DNA of 64,000 nt from Podocnemis expansa (lineage: Eukaryota > Chordata > Testudines > Podocnemididae): the NCBI GenBank assembly GCA_007922195.1, contig ML681990.1, positions 41,167,771 to 41,231,770 of the forward strand, given 5' to 3'. The position numbers and the translations under genes are program-made. This document shows positions 21,874-33,393 of the stretch, in pieces. Position 1 is the stretch's first letter. The number at the start of each line of letters is the position of its first letter. The notes under the pieces are model-generated. The model worked only from the letters and a program-made list of their open reading frames with translations, ran no database searches and was not told where the DNA came from.

Positions 21874-22290
21874 AAAGTGAATCATAAACTAAAAAATGAG
21901 GCCCTGACCACAGTATAGTAGTCAATTTGATGTTTGAATATTGGGGCTTTAGAAAGATGATAAATGTAGGACAGAAAAAAATGCAATAATCAAGCTGAAA
22001 TAATTGAGGAATTAAAAAGAATTTGGTGGATGGGGATGTCAAAACGCTGGCAGATTATAGCAAAGTTCCAAGGAGGGGGATAGACAGACTTACAGACAGG
22101 AGATACAAGGCCAAAGTCCTGCCTTTGGTGATGGCCATTAATGATGCTTCAAGAAAGAAAACAACACCCTGGAAATGAGGCACTTACCAATTTTCTCTAT
22201 TTTTATTATCATTACGACTACCATAGCATCTAGGAGCTGCTATCACAGACCAGGACCCCATCATGCTAAGTGCTGTGCAAACTCATTTAA
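21874..22290. other. Intergenic with a short conserved-repeat fragment
   Basis: At about 22216-22282 the segment reading CATAGCATCTAGGAGCTG and AGTGCTGTGCAAAC resembles a widespread amniote repeat, probably the 3' part of an old LINE or SINE. I cannot name the family. Nothing else is recognised. Confidence 0.35.
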
Positions 22291-22293
22291 GTG

Positions 22294-22395
22294 CTGAATT
22301 GAATCGAATCGAATCGAGTCATAGGGTTGGAAGGGACGTTGTGAGATCATTGAGTCCAACCCCCTGGGGCTTCAACCCAGGACCTTCATAGACCA
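22294..22395 (-). mobile_element. CR1 3' end fragment with GAATC repeats
   Basis: TCATAGGGTTGGAAGGGACGT and AGTCCAACCCCCTGGGGC are the reverse complement of the CR1 3' UTR. The element end is expanded into about four GAATC/GAATT units (22294-22318) in place of the usual octamer. Confidence 0.85.
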
Positions 22396-24020
22396 AAAGA
22401 TGTCTCTTCCCCCAAAAGCTCACAGTTGTTTAACAATCTTAAAGACAACAGTGAACCCCACCACCAAGCCTTCACTCTTTGCCTTTCAAAGCTAAATAAG
22501 CCAAGCTTGTCTCTTTCATCATGTGTAAAGGACAATGTGTCTTGGTAATAAGCATTATAGCATTGCCTGTACATGCAAATAAAGAAACCATCAGTGATTT
22601 CTCCAAACCTTTTTCTCTCTGCCATGTCTTTCTCAAAACAAGGCAACCAAAACTAAAGCCATTGCTCCAACCAATGCTGTAGCCATGGATCAGTGTAAAC
22701 TCATCACAGGGTGTTCCATTTCATTGAAATTCTCTTTTAACTCACCCAGTCATCCTTTCTAATTACTCCTGCACACTAGGAAGACATTTTCTTCCCACAT
22801 TGTGGAGGAGTACTCCACACTAGGAAGATGTTTTCTCTTTGAGGTCTGCCCAGTCTTTTTCTTTAGAGTATCCAGAAAGAAAAGTTCAAACTGTTCTTAT
22901 TAGTGTTCATCACCTTTATACTTACTGGCTCCAATTCTCTCCTGTGGCAGAGCAGCAGATACAGAGACATTGGGTACATCTACACTGTGTGTTTAAGTTG
23001 ACTTAAGGGCCCTTAATGGTATATGAGCCAACTACACCACGTCTACACCCACTGTGGATTTTCTGATGCTAAGGAAATCCAGATTAGTTCTGCTGTGTTC
23101 ACAGCAAGCACATGGAGAAGTTAGATAAAAACCTACAAATACTGTTGCTGAAATATTGCACTGTAAAACTAATTTATTTTCTTAGAATTCAGAAAGATAA
23201 TGCACAGTAATAAAACCCAGTGTGAAACAAAGCAGGCTGCTCCCTAAGGCAAAAGCACAACTCACACCACCTCATATCCAGGTGGCTGGGTGCAGACAAA
23301 CTGCTGTTAGGCTCAGAGCATTCACTTCCTTGCGAAGCTCCTGAGCTTCCAGCATGCCCTGGAAAAACTCTTAAAATGTAAAGTGATAGCTTTAACACAG
23401 TTTTCAATATAGCACAGACTCAACAAGCTTACAGTGGGAGAAAGAATAATTCACTGTATTGTGTACAAGTTACATTTCTTTGCCCATCATGCTGCCTAAT
23501 GTCTATAATTCCATGGAGTGCTTTACAATCCTCAATGAGTTTTACTGACTAAAATAACTTAGTGTTATCAGGAAGTTCCACTGAGTGACTGACTATTTCT
23601 TCCACTACATCAGTAGAATATTGCTTTTGGCCCAAGCAGTTTGCCAATATTTGGATTATTTCTGTTAGATATAGATGTAATATTTCTGTTAGATATAGTC
23701 TAATAGACAAATTAACAATAGAGTCAGGTGTTTTATTTTGTATGTTCTTGTTTTGTTTCTGATTCAATCTTGTTTGTTTACAAAGATGTACACAAAGTCT
23801 TATTTTCCAAAACATAAAACTAATCAAAGAGGAGACAGTTTATTGGCTCATAATTCCAAGCCTCCTTCCAGCCAACACACTGCTCAAAAAACTTTCACAC
23901 TTGGCTTACTCTCAGAACTATGTTATCGGTGCCTTCTTTGCTGCCCCCTTGTCTTTTCTGCTGCATTCTTTTTTTTTTTGTTTCTAGCTGCTGTGACTGA
24001 TTCTGATTGCTTGTGATTTG
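22396..24020. other. Intergenic; MITE fragment at 22972-23034
   Basis: 22972-22986 reads GGGTACATCTACACT, the same left end as the palindrome elements, followed by one TTAAGTTGACTTAAGG word. No matching right end is present, so it is truncated. The rest of the interval is AT-rich with no recognised coding sequence. Confidence 0.5.
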
Positions 24021-24025
24021 CACAT

Positions 24026-24056
<31 letters not shown>
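24021..24056. repeat. Alternating purine-pyrimidine run, candidate Z-DNA
   Basis: A 36-bp stretch strictly alternates pyrimidine and purine: CACATGTG, then (CG)n, then (CA)n. The CG-rich core makes it a good Z-DNA-forming candidate. It is also a microsatellite likely to vary in length. Confidence 0.85.
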
Positions 24057-24057
24057 A

Positions 24058-25704
24058 GAAGCTTCACCAAAGTAATATACCCAGACCCTGTATATGCAGC
24101 ATTCAAAACCCAGGGAAAATCCTTCAGACCACATGGTTCAGTTCAGCTGCAACTCAGCCTTGTCATGCTGGTCTGTGATTTGCATAGTGACTTCTATTGT
24201 TTAAGCTATCACTAAACAAAGGGGCATTTAACTCCTCCCTCATTAAGCCTGAATGGAACATGGCTATCAAGTCCATCAATTTTAAATGAATTTTGCAACT
24301 GTTCATAGATCAAAGACACGCGCCTTAGGAACCAACCAACCTCCAGTATAACAGTACTAAACAGAACAGTTCCCAAGAGAAAACCAACATTGATTGACCT
24401 ATTTCAACCATGAAGAGCCGCCATTCATTATGACTCTTTGTTTCCTATTCTTTATCACAATTTTAATCTATGAGAAGACTTTGCCCCTTTTCCCATATTT
24501 GTCTACATATCTTTTATGAGAGGTTTTATCAAAGGTTTTTGAAGAGCCGAGTAAATCATATTTAACGGATTGTCTTTATCTTTTGTTTTATTAAACACCA
24601 ACAGATTTTTCCTTTGTGAAAACCAGGCTAATTTAGTAGTATTTATGTCCACTTAGCGCAGGTGTGAATGATTGTACAAGATGTAAAGGAGTGGAGGCTC
24701 AGGCAATTTATCTTTACGTAGACATTCCAGCAAATTGCACTGTATTGAGGTTAGCTTTACCAGTCTATGATTGCCAGGATCACTTTTTTTGACTTAGAGA
24801 AAGAGTTTGACTCTTTTGTTTCCTTTTTTACTATCTCCACTATTTCATTTCCTTCAGGCCCTTTAGGTGGATTCTACCTAATCCCATTAATAACATTAAC
24901 GTTACAGTGATACTGTCTTTCTCAAGATGCTCCATAACCTTGTTTTCAACATTAGACAGTGCCATGACCATCTGATGTCACAGAAATGTGCCTTTTTAAA
25001 AGGAATTTCCCTATGATCCTTTACAGTAAAACTTGATGCAATTTCTCTTTTACTTCACTGTACTTCTGAAACGGCCCTCCCCCTGGATAGTCTAAAGTGA
25101 CCACAGCCACATTTGCATCCTTCTTGCTTCCAATGTATTGAAGTTTTTAGTTATTACTTACCCTGCTCTCTCTGGGTTTCTAATAGATATCAATTTTCCT
25201 TTTTATTTCATGTTTATACCTACTTTGGCCTGGTTTGTTCCTTTCCCTTTTATTTATAAGGTGTGGGCAGTTTTTTCTCTTTTTTTTATTTAAAGGAGGG
25301 GGTAGTTATCAACTTTTAATTTTCTGATTGATTATGCAAGTCTTACTCAAGGTTAGACAAGCCATTTGTGAGGGTTAGTGTCAATGTGTACAATTCTGAG
25401 GGCAAATTTAAGGTCCAAGTTTAGTGGCAGAGTCCAACACAAGCAGCAAAGATTTTTTCTTTTCTTTTTCTTTATTCTTTGTAATTGCTGTGGAAAATTA
25501 TGTGCAAAAATATATCTGGGCAAAATTTTCACAAACATCTGACTGACCTAGAAGCTCCCAAGTTCCACTAACAGTCAATGCCCACATTCAAGGGAAGCTT
25601 CTGAAAATGTTACCTCATACTATGCTACTTACTGCTCCTTCACAAAAGGCCTTTAGAACAACAGAGGCAAAGATTTAAGAAAAAAGAAGTCTCCTTTGTC
25701 CCAT
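24058..25704. other. Intergenic, nothing recognised
   Basis: AT-rich sequence without transposon ends or coding motifs that I can support. Confidence 0.55.
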
Positions 25705-25716
25705 ACATAAGGAGAA

Positions 25717-25809
25717 CCTGAAATGAAGAAGTTCTGTAGCACTTTTAAAGACTAACAAATTTATTTTTGCTGGAATAGACTAACATGGCTACCCCTCTGG
25801 AACTAGTTT
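25717..25809. mobile_element. Minimal inverted Penelope-tail element
   Basis: TGTAGCACTTTTAAAGACTAA (minus-type arm) is joined to TGCTGGAATAGACTAACATGG (plus-type terminus) in 93 bp. A perfect 12-bp target duplication ACATAAGGAGAA lies at 25705-25716 and 25810-25821. It has the same two-ended inverted form as the large PLE but without coding sequence. Confidence 0.9.
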
Positions 25810-26221
25810 ACATAAGGAGAATACCCCATGACTGGGGAAAGAGAATGAAAATGTGAGAATGCAACTTTCAGCACAGGACAGGTAGCAGCCAGATGTCACA
25901 AGAAATTAGAAAGCCCCAAGTTTAATCAACTGCCGGTTTCTGAGAATGGATCAGTTTTAGGGGCAAACGCTAGAAAGGAAAATGTTGAATGCATGACAGA
26001 GAGTGGAAGGTAACACACATAGTCACAGGGTTGGAAGTGTACTGTAAAACACAAGCAAGAGAATTCAGTGTGATAGCTATTCTCCTTGAAGTTATCTCCA
26101 GTTAACCCAAAAAGTAGCACAAACAAAATCTTTTTGGCATTCAAAAGGTCAAGGAGAAGGCTGATCACTGAAAGGTACAATGGGAGAGAAAAGTAAAGAA
26201 AACAGAGATATATCTGGCAAA

Positions 26222-26640
26222 AACAAGTCCTGTGGCACCGTACAGACCGGGGGTCTCAAACTCAAATCACTATGAGGGCTACATGAGGACTAGTACAGGG
26301 CTGCATTAGGACTAGTATGTTAGCCTGGGGGCCACACCACTGAAACCTTTTCATACAACGATATTGCAAATATTGGTAACAATAGTGTCATTGCAGCCTG
26401 CAGGAAATAGCTGGGGGCCACATATGGCCCAGAGGCTGCATGTTTGAGACCCCTGTTATAGACTAATAGGTTTCTTCAGGCATAAGCTTTTGTGGGCTCC
26501 AACTCACTTCATCCTGCATCTCACGAAGTAGGTTGGAGCCCACAAAAACTTATGCCTGAAGAAATCTGTTAGCTTATAAGGTACGACAGGACTCTTGTTG
26601 TTTTTGCTGTACACAAACTAACACAGCTACCCCTCAGGAA
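26222..26640. mobile_element. Inverted Penelope-tail element carrying a nested hAT
   Basis: Outer pieces 26222-26247 (GTCCTGTGGCACC) and 26456-26505 (TTATAGACTAATAGG, CATAAGCTTTTGTGGGC) form one arm. 26528-26640 is the opposite arm (GGAGCCCACAAAAACTTATGCC to ACAAACTAACACAGCTACCCC). The first arm is split by the hAT at 26248-26455. No outer target duplication is obvious. Confidence 0.8.
26248..26455. mobile_element. Short non-autonomous hAT element (copy B)
   Basis: CGGGGGTCTCAAAC...GTTTGAGACCCCTG ends and an interior shared with 949-1159 (CACTGAAACCTTTTCATA, GGTAACAATAGTGTCATTG). The 8-bp flanks GTACAGAC (26240-26247) and TTATAGAC (26456-26463) match at 6 positions. The right one equals the uninterrupted PLE-tail sequence, confirming insertion into that tail. 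Confidence 0.9.
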
Positions 26641-26672
26641 TGTTACTAAGGATTTCCATTTCTGATTTGCGT

Positions 26673-26843
26673 AAAAAACCAAGGAGTTGTGTGGCACTTT
26701 AAGACTAACAGATTTATTTTTCGCATGAGCTTTCGTGGGAGAAAATCCCACTTTGTGTGAAAAATAAATCTGTTGGTCTTAAAGTGCCACACGACTCCTT
26801 GGTTTTTTTACTGGACTAGACTAACATGGCTGTGCCTTTGGAA
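26673..26843. mobile_element. Inverted Penelope-tail element
   Basis: The minus arm (AAGGAGTTGTGTGGCACTTT to GGGAGAAAATCCCACTT) is followed by a plus arm (AAAAATAAATCTGTTGGTCTT to GGACTAGACTAACATGG). TGATTTGC occurs on both sides (26662-26670 region and 26851-26858), a partial target duplication. The arms would form a long hairpin. Confidence 0.85.
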
Positions 26844-26858
26844 ATTGACATGATTTGC

Positions 26859-28133
26859 TTAACCCTCTCAAAACTCAGTGGCAGATGATGGCTATGTAAT
26901 GACCACAGGGCTGGTGGCAAGGCAGAAGCATTATATAAATTAGGGCAATTCAAAGTCAACAAAGCATCTCTACAGGCTAAGGAATTAACAATGATTACTA
27001 AAGGAGACTAGAAACCAAATGTCAAAGACAAGAACAAACAACCCCCACCCGTGCCGTTGATGTTCCAAATTACTATCAAGCAAGTAAATGTGGTGAAATC
27101 CCAGCCTTCCAGATGGGGACAGGATTAATTCATCAGAAGAGACTTGCATTAATTATCCAAAAACTGGAAAAGGATAAATCAGATCACTTTCCCCAACCCA
27201 ATCAGAATTAAGAACATAAAATGTAGAATTAAAATCAGAAGCTTTGGGAGGCCTGGTTTGCATGTATTGGTGTATTGAACAATTCTGTTACAGGATTCCT
27301 AACACCTTTTTTATTGTAATCATTTTATGGGACAGAGAATTGTTACAGAAAAGTTGCATCTCTCTTCTGGCCTTTCATAACATCTTTTTACATCATTCAA
27401 GGTCATGACTAACTGCTACACATTAATCTGGCAAATGCCACAATGGCCAAGACTACACTCAGCTAAGATTTCTGTTTCTGCAGTGTTCCCATACTACACC
27501 TTGATGCACTTGCATAGCCTTCTTGTTTGCCTCTTCTTTTAACTTAAATTGTATGTGCAAAGGCAATCATTCAGTAAAACTAGAAGCAGAACATGATCCA
27601 AGGTAGAGCGTATAGAATGTGACTGTGCAGAGAAGGCTTCCAGACTTAGACTACTGTTTTCTTCATTTGTGTATAGCTTGGAGGAGAAGCAACTTTAAGA
27701 TGCTTAATTTTTGTTTAAAAACAGTAAACAAAATGAGCAAACAACAATTACACATGCACATTTTGATTTGCAGTATAATGGAGTGTCACTACCAGTGAAA
27801 CATAAGGTTGGAAAATAATCAATTTTGATAGCAAAACTACAAATATAAAAAAATAAACCTGAATACAGGTAGGAAGCCAGACAGTTGTAATAAAAACCAC
27901 TGGCCTGATCTATTAGTAAGACGGGAGGTCACCAAAGCAAAAAACAGATTGTTCCAGAAAATGGCAGAGGTAATTTACTATATGTGGTAATATAATAATA
28001 GTAGTAATTAATCCTAAGGATACTAAGCAGGTTGATTAAACAAATGTTGCTTTTACTGGACTGTTCTGAAAATGAGATGTGAGCTCCAGAAGTTCCTAAA
28101 CTGTGTGGGAAGGGGGTTGAAAACAAGTAACCC
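26859..28133. other. Intergenic, nothing recognised
   Basis: AT-rich, no coding or repeat signature that I can support. Confidence 0.55.
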
Positions 28134-28270
28134 ATAGAATCATAGAAGATTAGGGTTAGAAGGGACCTCAGGAGGTCATCTAGTCTAGCCCTCTACTCAA
28201 TGCAAGAACAACCCCCAACTAAATCATCCCAGTCAGGGCTTTCTAAAATTGCACCTTATAAACCTCCAGG
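28134..28270 (-). mobile_element. CR1 3' end fragment
   Basis: Reverse complement of the CR1 tail: AGAATCATAGAAGATTAGGG, AAGGGACCTCAGGAGGTCAT, then AACCCCCAACTAAATCATCCC. Strongly 5' truncated. Confidence 0.9.
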
Positions 28271-28725
28271 GCCCAAGAAAAGGCAGGGACAGACCATGGA
28301 AGTGGCTGGTATCTCTTTCTTCTTCAGGAATGAGGAAGTTGGGCATGACAGAGTTCCCTCTGCCTTTAGATTTGGGGTCTGGGTGCCACCTTTCTAACGG
28401 CTGTTCATTGAATCCCCAAGGCCTCATCCCTTCCCTGCCTCTTTCCCACCCCCCAAGGTCACACCCCTTTTCTGTGTCTTCACTCAGGGCCCTGCCCCTG
28501 CACCACCACAAACTGCCTGAGCAGGCTAGCCCTGGAGGTGGCAACAGGAGCTGCTGCTGCTGCATTGCCTCCTTCTACTTAGGGTTGCCGCATGTCAAAA
28601 AACCCCAAAAGGGACTTTAGGGAATGTCAAATGACACCCAGACACACAAGTTGAAACCTGGACTGTCCGAGTGACAAGCAGATGGGTGACAACCCTCCTT
28701 GGGATGTTAACCCTACTTCTGTAAC

Positions 28726-29404
28726 CAGGGCTTAAAGTATACTTTGGGGGTCCCTGGAACTCTCCTAAATTTCCAGGCCCCCTTACATGAGTTCAGGACC
28801 CTTTACCCACCCCACCTATTGCCCCCCCCAAATGCCTGTCTCCCATGCCAGCTACTCCCCTGTCCCCAATAGTCCCCCAGCTCCCAATATCCACCCCAAA
28901 AACCCACACCCTGCCCCCAATACCCAACCCCAGCTCAGGAACCCCATGATGGGGACAGACCCCCACCCCCAGCACAACTTCCTGGTCCTGAAGGGGAAGA
29001 CAGCTGGGCCACCCTGCCACTCACCAGCAGCCGTGTTCTAGGGTCCTAAAGAATCGCCCCAAACTCCCCTTCCCGCAGCCTGCAGTTTGAGGCTTCTGCC
29101 TCTAGCGCAGCCTCTGCAGGGGCAGGCAAGCCAGGTTGGCTGACACGCCTCTATGCTCTCCACTGCCCTGCTGGAACAGCATTCTGAGGCCTACTATTTT
29201 TAGGGGCTCAGTGTTCTGGGGTCCATAAAAATAAAAAAGGGAACTAGAACACTGCGTTCCAGGGCCCACTATTTTAAATGGTGGGCCCCGGAACGCAGTG
29301 TTCCAGCTCCATTTTCTTATTTTAGATGCCCTGGAATGCTGGCCCCTAAAAATAGTGGGTTCTAGAATGCCATTCTGGTGCATTCCAGTCACCTTTAACC
29401 CCTG
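28726..29404. mobile_element. Non-autonomous hAT element, C-rich family (copy 1)
   Basis: Ends CAGGGCTTAAAGTATACTTT and CCTTTAACCCCTG. The flanking 8-mers TCTGTAAC (28718-28725) and TCTATAAT (29405-29412) match at 6 of 8. The interior shares with 42510-43492 a CCCC-rich half and an internal block with ACTATTTTTAGGGGCTC and CCACTATTTTAAATGG motifs in inverted repeats. No transposase is encoded. Confidence 0.85.
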
Positions 29405-29523
29405 TCTATAATCATGTGAACCAAGACCCTGGCTTGAAGACCCCAAACTTTGTGCAGGGGTTGAAATCTTGCCAGGACTTTGACAGCTTGGGGGTAACTA
29501 TGTTAAATATGATATAGCCTGTT

Positions 29524-29656
29524 GCGAAAGCAACGAAAGTCATGTGGCATCTTAAAGACTAACAAATTTCTTCAGGCATTTGTTAGTCTTTAAGGTGCCA
29601 CAGGACTTTTGCTGTTTTTGCTATACACAGACTAACATGGCTACTTCTCTAGAACC
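29524..29656. mobile_element. Short inverted Penelope-tail element
   Basis: CATGTGGCATCTTAAAGACTA faces TAGTCTTTAAGGTGCCACAGG within 133 bp, ending CACAGACTAACATGGCTAC. The flanks TATAGCCTGTT (29513-29523) and TATAGCATGTT (29657-29667) match at 10 of 11, a target duplication. Confidence 0.88.
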
Positions 29657-29667
29657 TATAGCATGTT

Positions 29668-32538
29668 AATGTCACATCCTACCTCCTTTTTCAGTTGTCA
29701 GGTTAGAGCAGCTCACATCTCATTAACTCCATCCTAGTTCATAAGGAGCTCACAATTCACCAAGGTTGATGTGAATTTGTTGCTTTCAAATTATGAGGTA
29801 ATTCTATGAGCTATATTCATGGCATGCGGCATTCTTTGGGCTTATGGACAAACTAACAATAACCTAGGGATCCAAAACACAGAGTTCAGCAGATGTAAGC
29901 CCTGGTTTCAGTAGCATGACATGGCTGAATGGTTTCCAGAAATCCCCCCTCTGTGTGTAAGCACTCCAAGGAGTGCTGGGCAAGTCACGCTTGCTGCAAG
30001 TGTGGATATAGTCCTAAACTTAGTGGGCATTTTGGGAATTCAATCACTGCATGAGCCTCTGGACAAGCTTTTTGTCAATGACCCACTTCTTCCCCTTATC
30101 AACAAGCCCATTTACTGAACATTCCTAATTGCATGGCAAGGACTCTTAGTTTACATTCAATGTTAGCAAAAATTCATGCTACAGTGAAGGGTGCTGATGT
30201 TGATGTCCAAAAGACTCAGGATAGATTGCTAAAAGAAAATGGATGCTTGACAGCTCCCTACCAAATTACAAACAAGAACAACAACAATAAAAATTGCCAT
30301 CCATAAGGCAATCATTTCATTGCCCTGAAGCAATAACCTTGCTGCTGTTGTTAAATAGAGGACATGAATGGAAAATCGATTCCAGATTTATCCCAGTGGG
30401 GAATTAAGCATATTTCTTTAGATACAATGAATGATGAGGTCATCATTGCTTAACATCCATTCTCCATTCGTGTCTTCCTTGCTGAGATATTTTCATTTTA
30501 GAAGGAAATGTGACTGATTTGTAGAACTTCTATTCTGACTGTGTGTTTTTCACTATTCAAAAGTTAATTGAACCACCCCACATTTTTCATGGGTGCAAAT
30601 GCAGCAATATTTTTATTAAAAAGTAAAAAGACCAATTGCTTCACTCTACAAGAAAACAAATACAGAATTGCAGATCTGGGCTCTTACTGCATAACACAAT
30701 ATATATTTTTGTTACAGATGAAGCAACCAGGAAGGGACAGTAACCATGCATGCAAAACTCCTTCGAACTGGTTTTGGACCTGGCACAGTGGTGATCAGCT
30801 GAACATTTAACCCAATTTCTTTCAAATAATCTGAATAAGTTCTCCTGTTTACCAAGTTTTACCTTTCAAATTTGGGGAAATGTTAATTTTATTTCTGAAG
30901 AAAGAGGGATGCTGGGAAAAAAGCCTTAAATGAAGCCCTGGCTGCAACTTTAACTAAGAAGAGACTATCTTCTCTCCATAATACCACTCTTAACTTTGTC
31001 TGAATAGATACAAGACCTCGTAATTACACATACAGCAGACACAAATCTGGTAACTGTGCATATAAATTATCATAATTAGATTTCTATATTTTCAGCAAAC
31101 CGACCTACCTGTGCAATTGCAGCAGCTGTGCAAACAAACTGAGTATGTAACTGCATGCACATTTTGTATGTTCAGTTGCATGCAAAGACTTAGATTTTTA
31201 AAGGTATTTAAATGTTACTTCACTCGGTATTGCAAAGCCAAAGTCCTGTATTTAGACCTGGCAGATATCTAGCAGCCAAATCCCATTCACTTTCAATGCA
31301 TCCTAAATTGCTTTGAAAATGGGACTTTTATATCACTTAGAATGTGAGCAGAGCAGCATCTAAATACTTGGGCCTAACTTGGATTCTCTGATTTGCCAAG
31401 TGGTAAAATAAGGGTTGATGCTGGGAAGCCTGTTCTGGTTTCCTGATTCTCTGTCTGAAAGCGACTGTTCTGACCTACACCAGTGAGCACTGATCCCCAA
31501 TGAGATTACTATTTTAGATTACCATTTTAGACTACCCAGTGGGAGGATAAGTGGTATGTCTATGCCTTTCCTAGATCCCCACCTCTAGCAAAATCCTGGG
31601 TTGGAGGCTGGGGGAAAGTTAGTGTAGAAGTCAACTATGCCAGTTTTATGCTAATTGGAGAAATGTCCCTTTGTGTTGCTGGAGAACATCCAGATAAAGA
31701 ATCTGCTTCTTATCTTTTAAAAAAAATTCTTGCCCATGTTCTACAATGGTTGGAAAACAGACCTGGAAAAATTAGACAAGCTTTCATGACTATCTGCCCT
31801 CAACCTGATGCAGCTGTTTTAAACCTCTGTAGAAGCAATTGAAAGTAAAGGCACTTTCTGACATGCTTACATTGTTAAAACATTTTCATTATAAATACTT
31901 CAGCAAGGATTATCTTTCTGATGTATGGTTTTGGAGACTCCCTATCCTCTTTTCAGCTTTGAGTTATTCACTGTTTGACTATGTTAATTTTGATTACAGA
32001 TTATAGAAACATGAGGGCCTGCATTTCTTACCTTTTATGATTGCATATTGGTCTCATTGTAGGTCCTTAGTCACTTCTCCCTGTGGGTGTATTTTGTGGG
32101 CATCATTCTTTGCAATCAGAAGGATAGTTCCATTTTTTAAAGTTGGAGTAATGGGGGGCAATAGAATTAGGAAGCATTCCTTATGACTAGTCAGTCATCT
32201 GACAAATAATAGAATAAATTGCAACCATAAGAGGTGAGTGGGCCACACCTGGCATTTTCTGCAGTGCTATCTTTCTCCTCAATTCCTCCACCACTGCATT
32301 TCATTCATTACCACAGTATCAAATGATGGAAAGAAGATAATGGTCCTCATGTGAGTTTGGCTTTTGTGGCACTAAGCTAACCCTCCAGCTGACCCTTCAG
32401 CAATGATCTTTGCAGCATTCAGTTACTGAGCACAACTGTTGCAGGCTGAACAACTCCATATATTTAATAACGTGGGGTCTCGTCTACAGTTTTATTTCAT
32501 TCTGAGATATGTGAAGAATTCCTAGCTATAGGCACAAA
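29668..32538. other. AT-rich intergenic, nothing recognised
   Basis: Nearly 2.9 kb with only short, unrelated open frames and no transposon ends. Possibly old host sequence. Confidence 0.55.
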
Positions 32539-32858
32539 GGCTATGTCTACACTTAGAGGGCTCAGTTAAGTCGACTTAACAACGTTGACTTAAGTTGATT
32601 TAAAAAAGGCTATGGCCACACTGGAGGACTCTGATAAGTTGACTTAGGGTCATCTACACTGTAGGCTTTGTTATCTACAATGTGTTAAGTTAACTTAATA
32701 AAGTTGACTTTAATGCTTAATTTGACTTTAAGGGCTAGAGATATTAAGTCAACGTAAGCAAGTGCTTACGTTGACTTAATAAAAGGCCAGTATGGACATG
32801 ACTTTCCTTAAGTTGACTTAAAGTTAAGTTGACTTAAGGCTCTGCTGTAGACATACCC
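32539..32858. mobile_element. Palindrome-rich miniature element, AAGTTGACTT type
   Basis: Ends GGCTATGTCTACACTTAG (32539) and GTAGACATACCC (32847-32858), flanked by AAA on both sides. The interior repeats TTAAGTCGACTTAA and its decayed forms. A second left-end-like GGCTATGGCCACACTGG begins at 32608, suggesting an internal duplication or a nested copy. Confidence 0.78.
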
Positions 32859-33393
32859 AAAATGTCCTGCACAAAATAGAGTAGGTTCAGCATATGCTGG
32901 CAGAACTTTGAGCCTTGATTCGTTGACTACAATCAGCTCCATCCTTGATACTTTTTCCAGATAGGACCCATACTGCACAAAGAAAATGTTATTCCAGGTC
33001 TGGCAGCTATTCCAAGTCATATTAACTGTCATCAAGAGGTTAAGTTTAAAAAAAAATTCAGGAAAATCCCAACAATCAGTATAAGGTAGCAACATTTTAT
33101 AGCATGTAGCATGATTGTCTCAGAAAGGAAAGGCAGGTCCCATCCCTGCTTTTTGGCTGTGCCATTTTACCTCCCTGAACCTTTTTGGATAAACTGTTCC
33201 CATCCTCTTTGAGCTTACTCACAGATACTCCAAAAATATGACAGTTATGATATATATACCCATAGAACTGACCTTGACATCTTAATTCAAATGGTAATAT
33301 GTAAGTTATTTTAGTTCTCATCTCTCTCTAAATTCAGACATCATAATAAATACCAAGATCTTATACAGTGCTTTTTCATCAGTAATTCTTAAA

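Noticed and set aside
28233..28620. Overlapping 110- and 123-codon frames on both strands
   Set aside because: Partly over a CR1 tail, partly over unique sequence. No motif supports coding.
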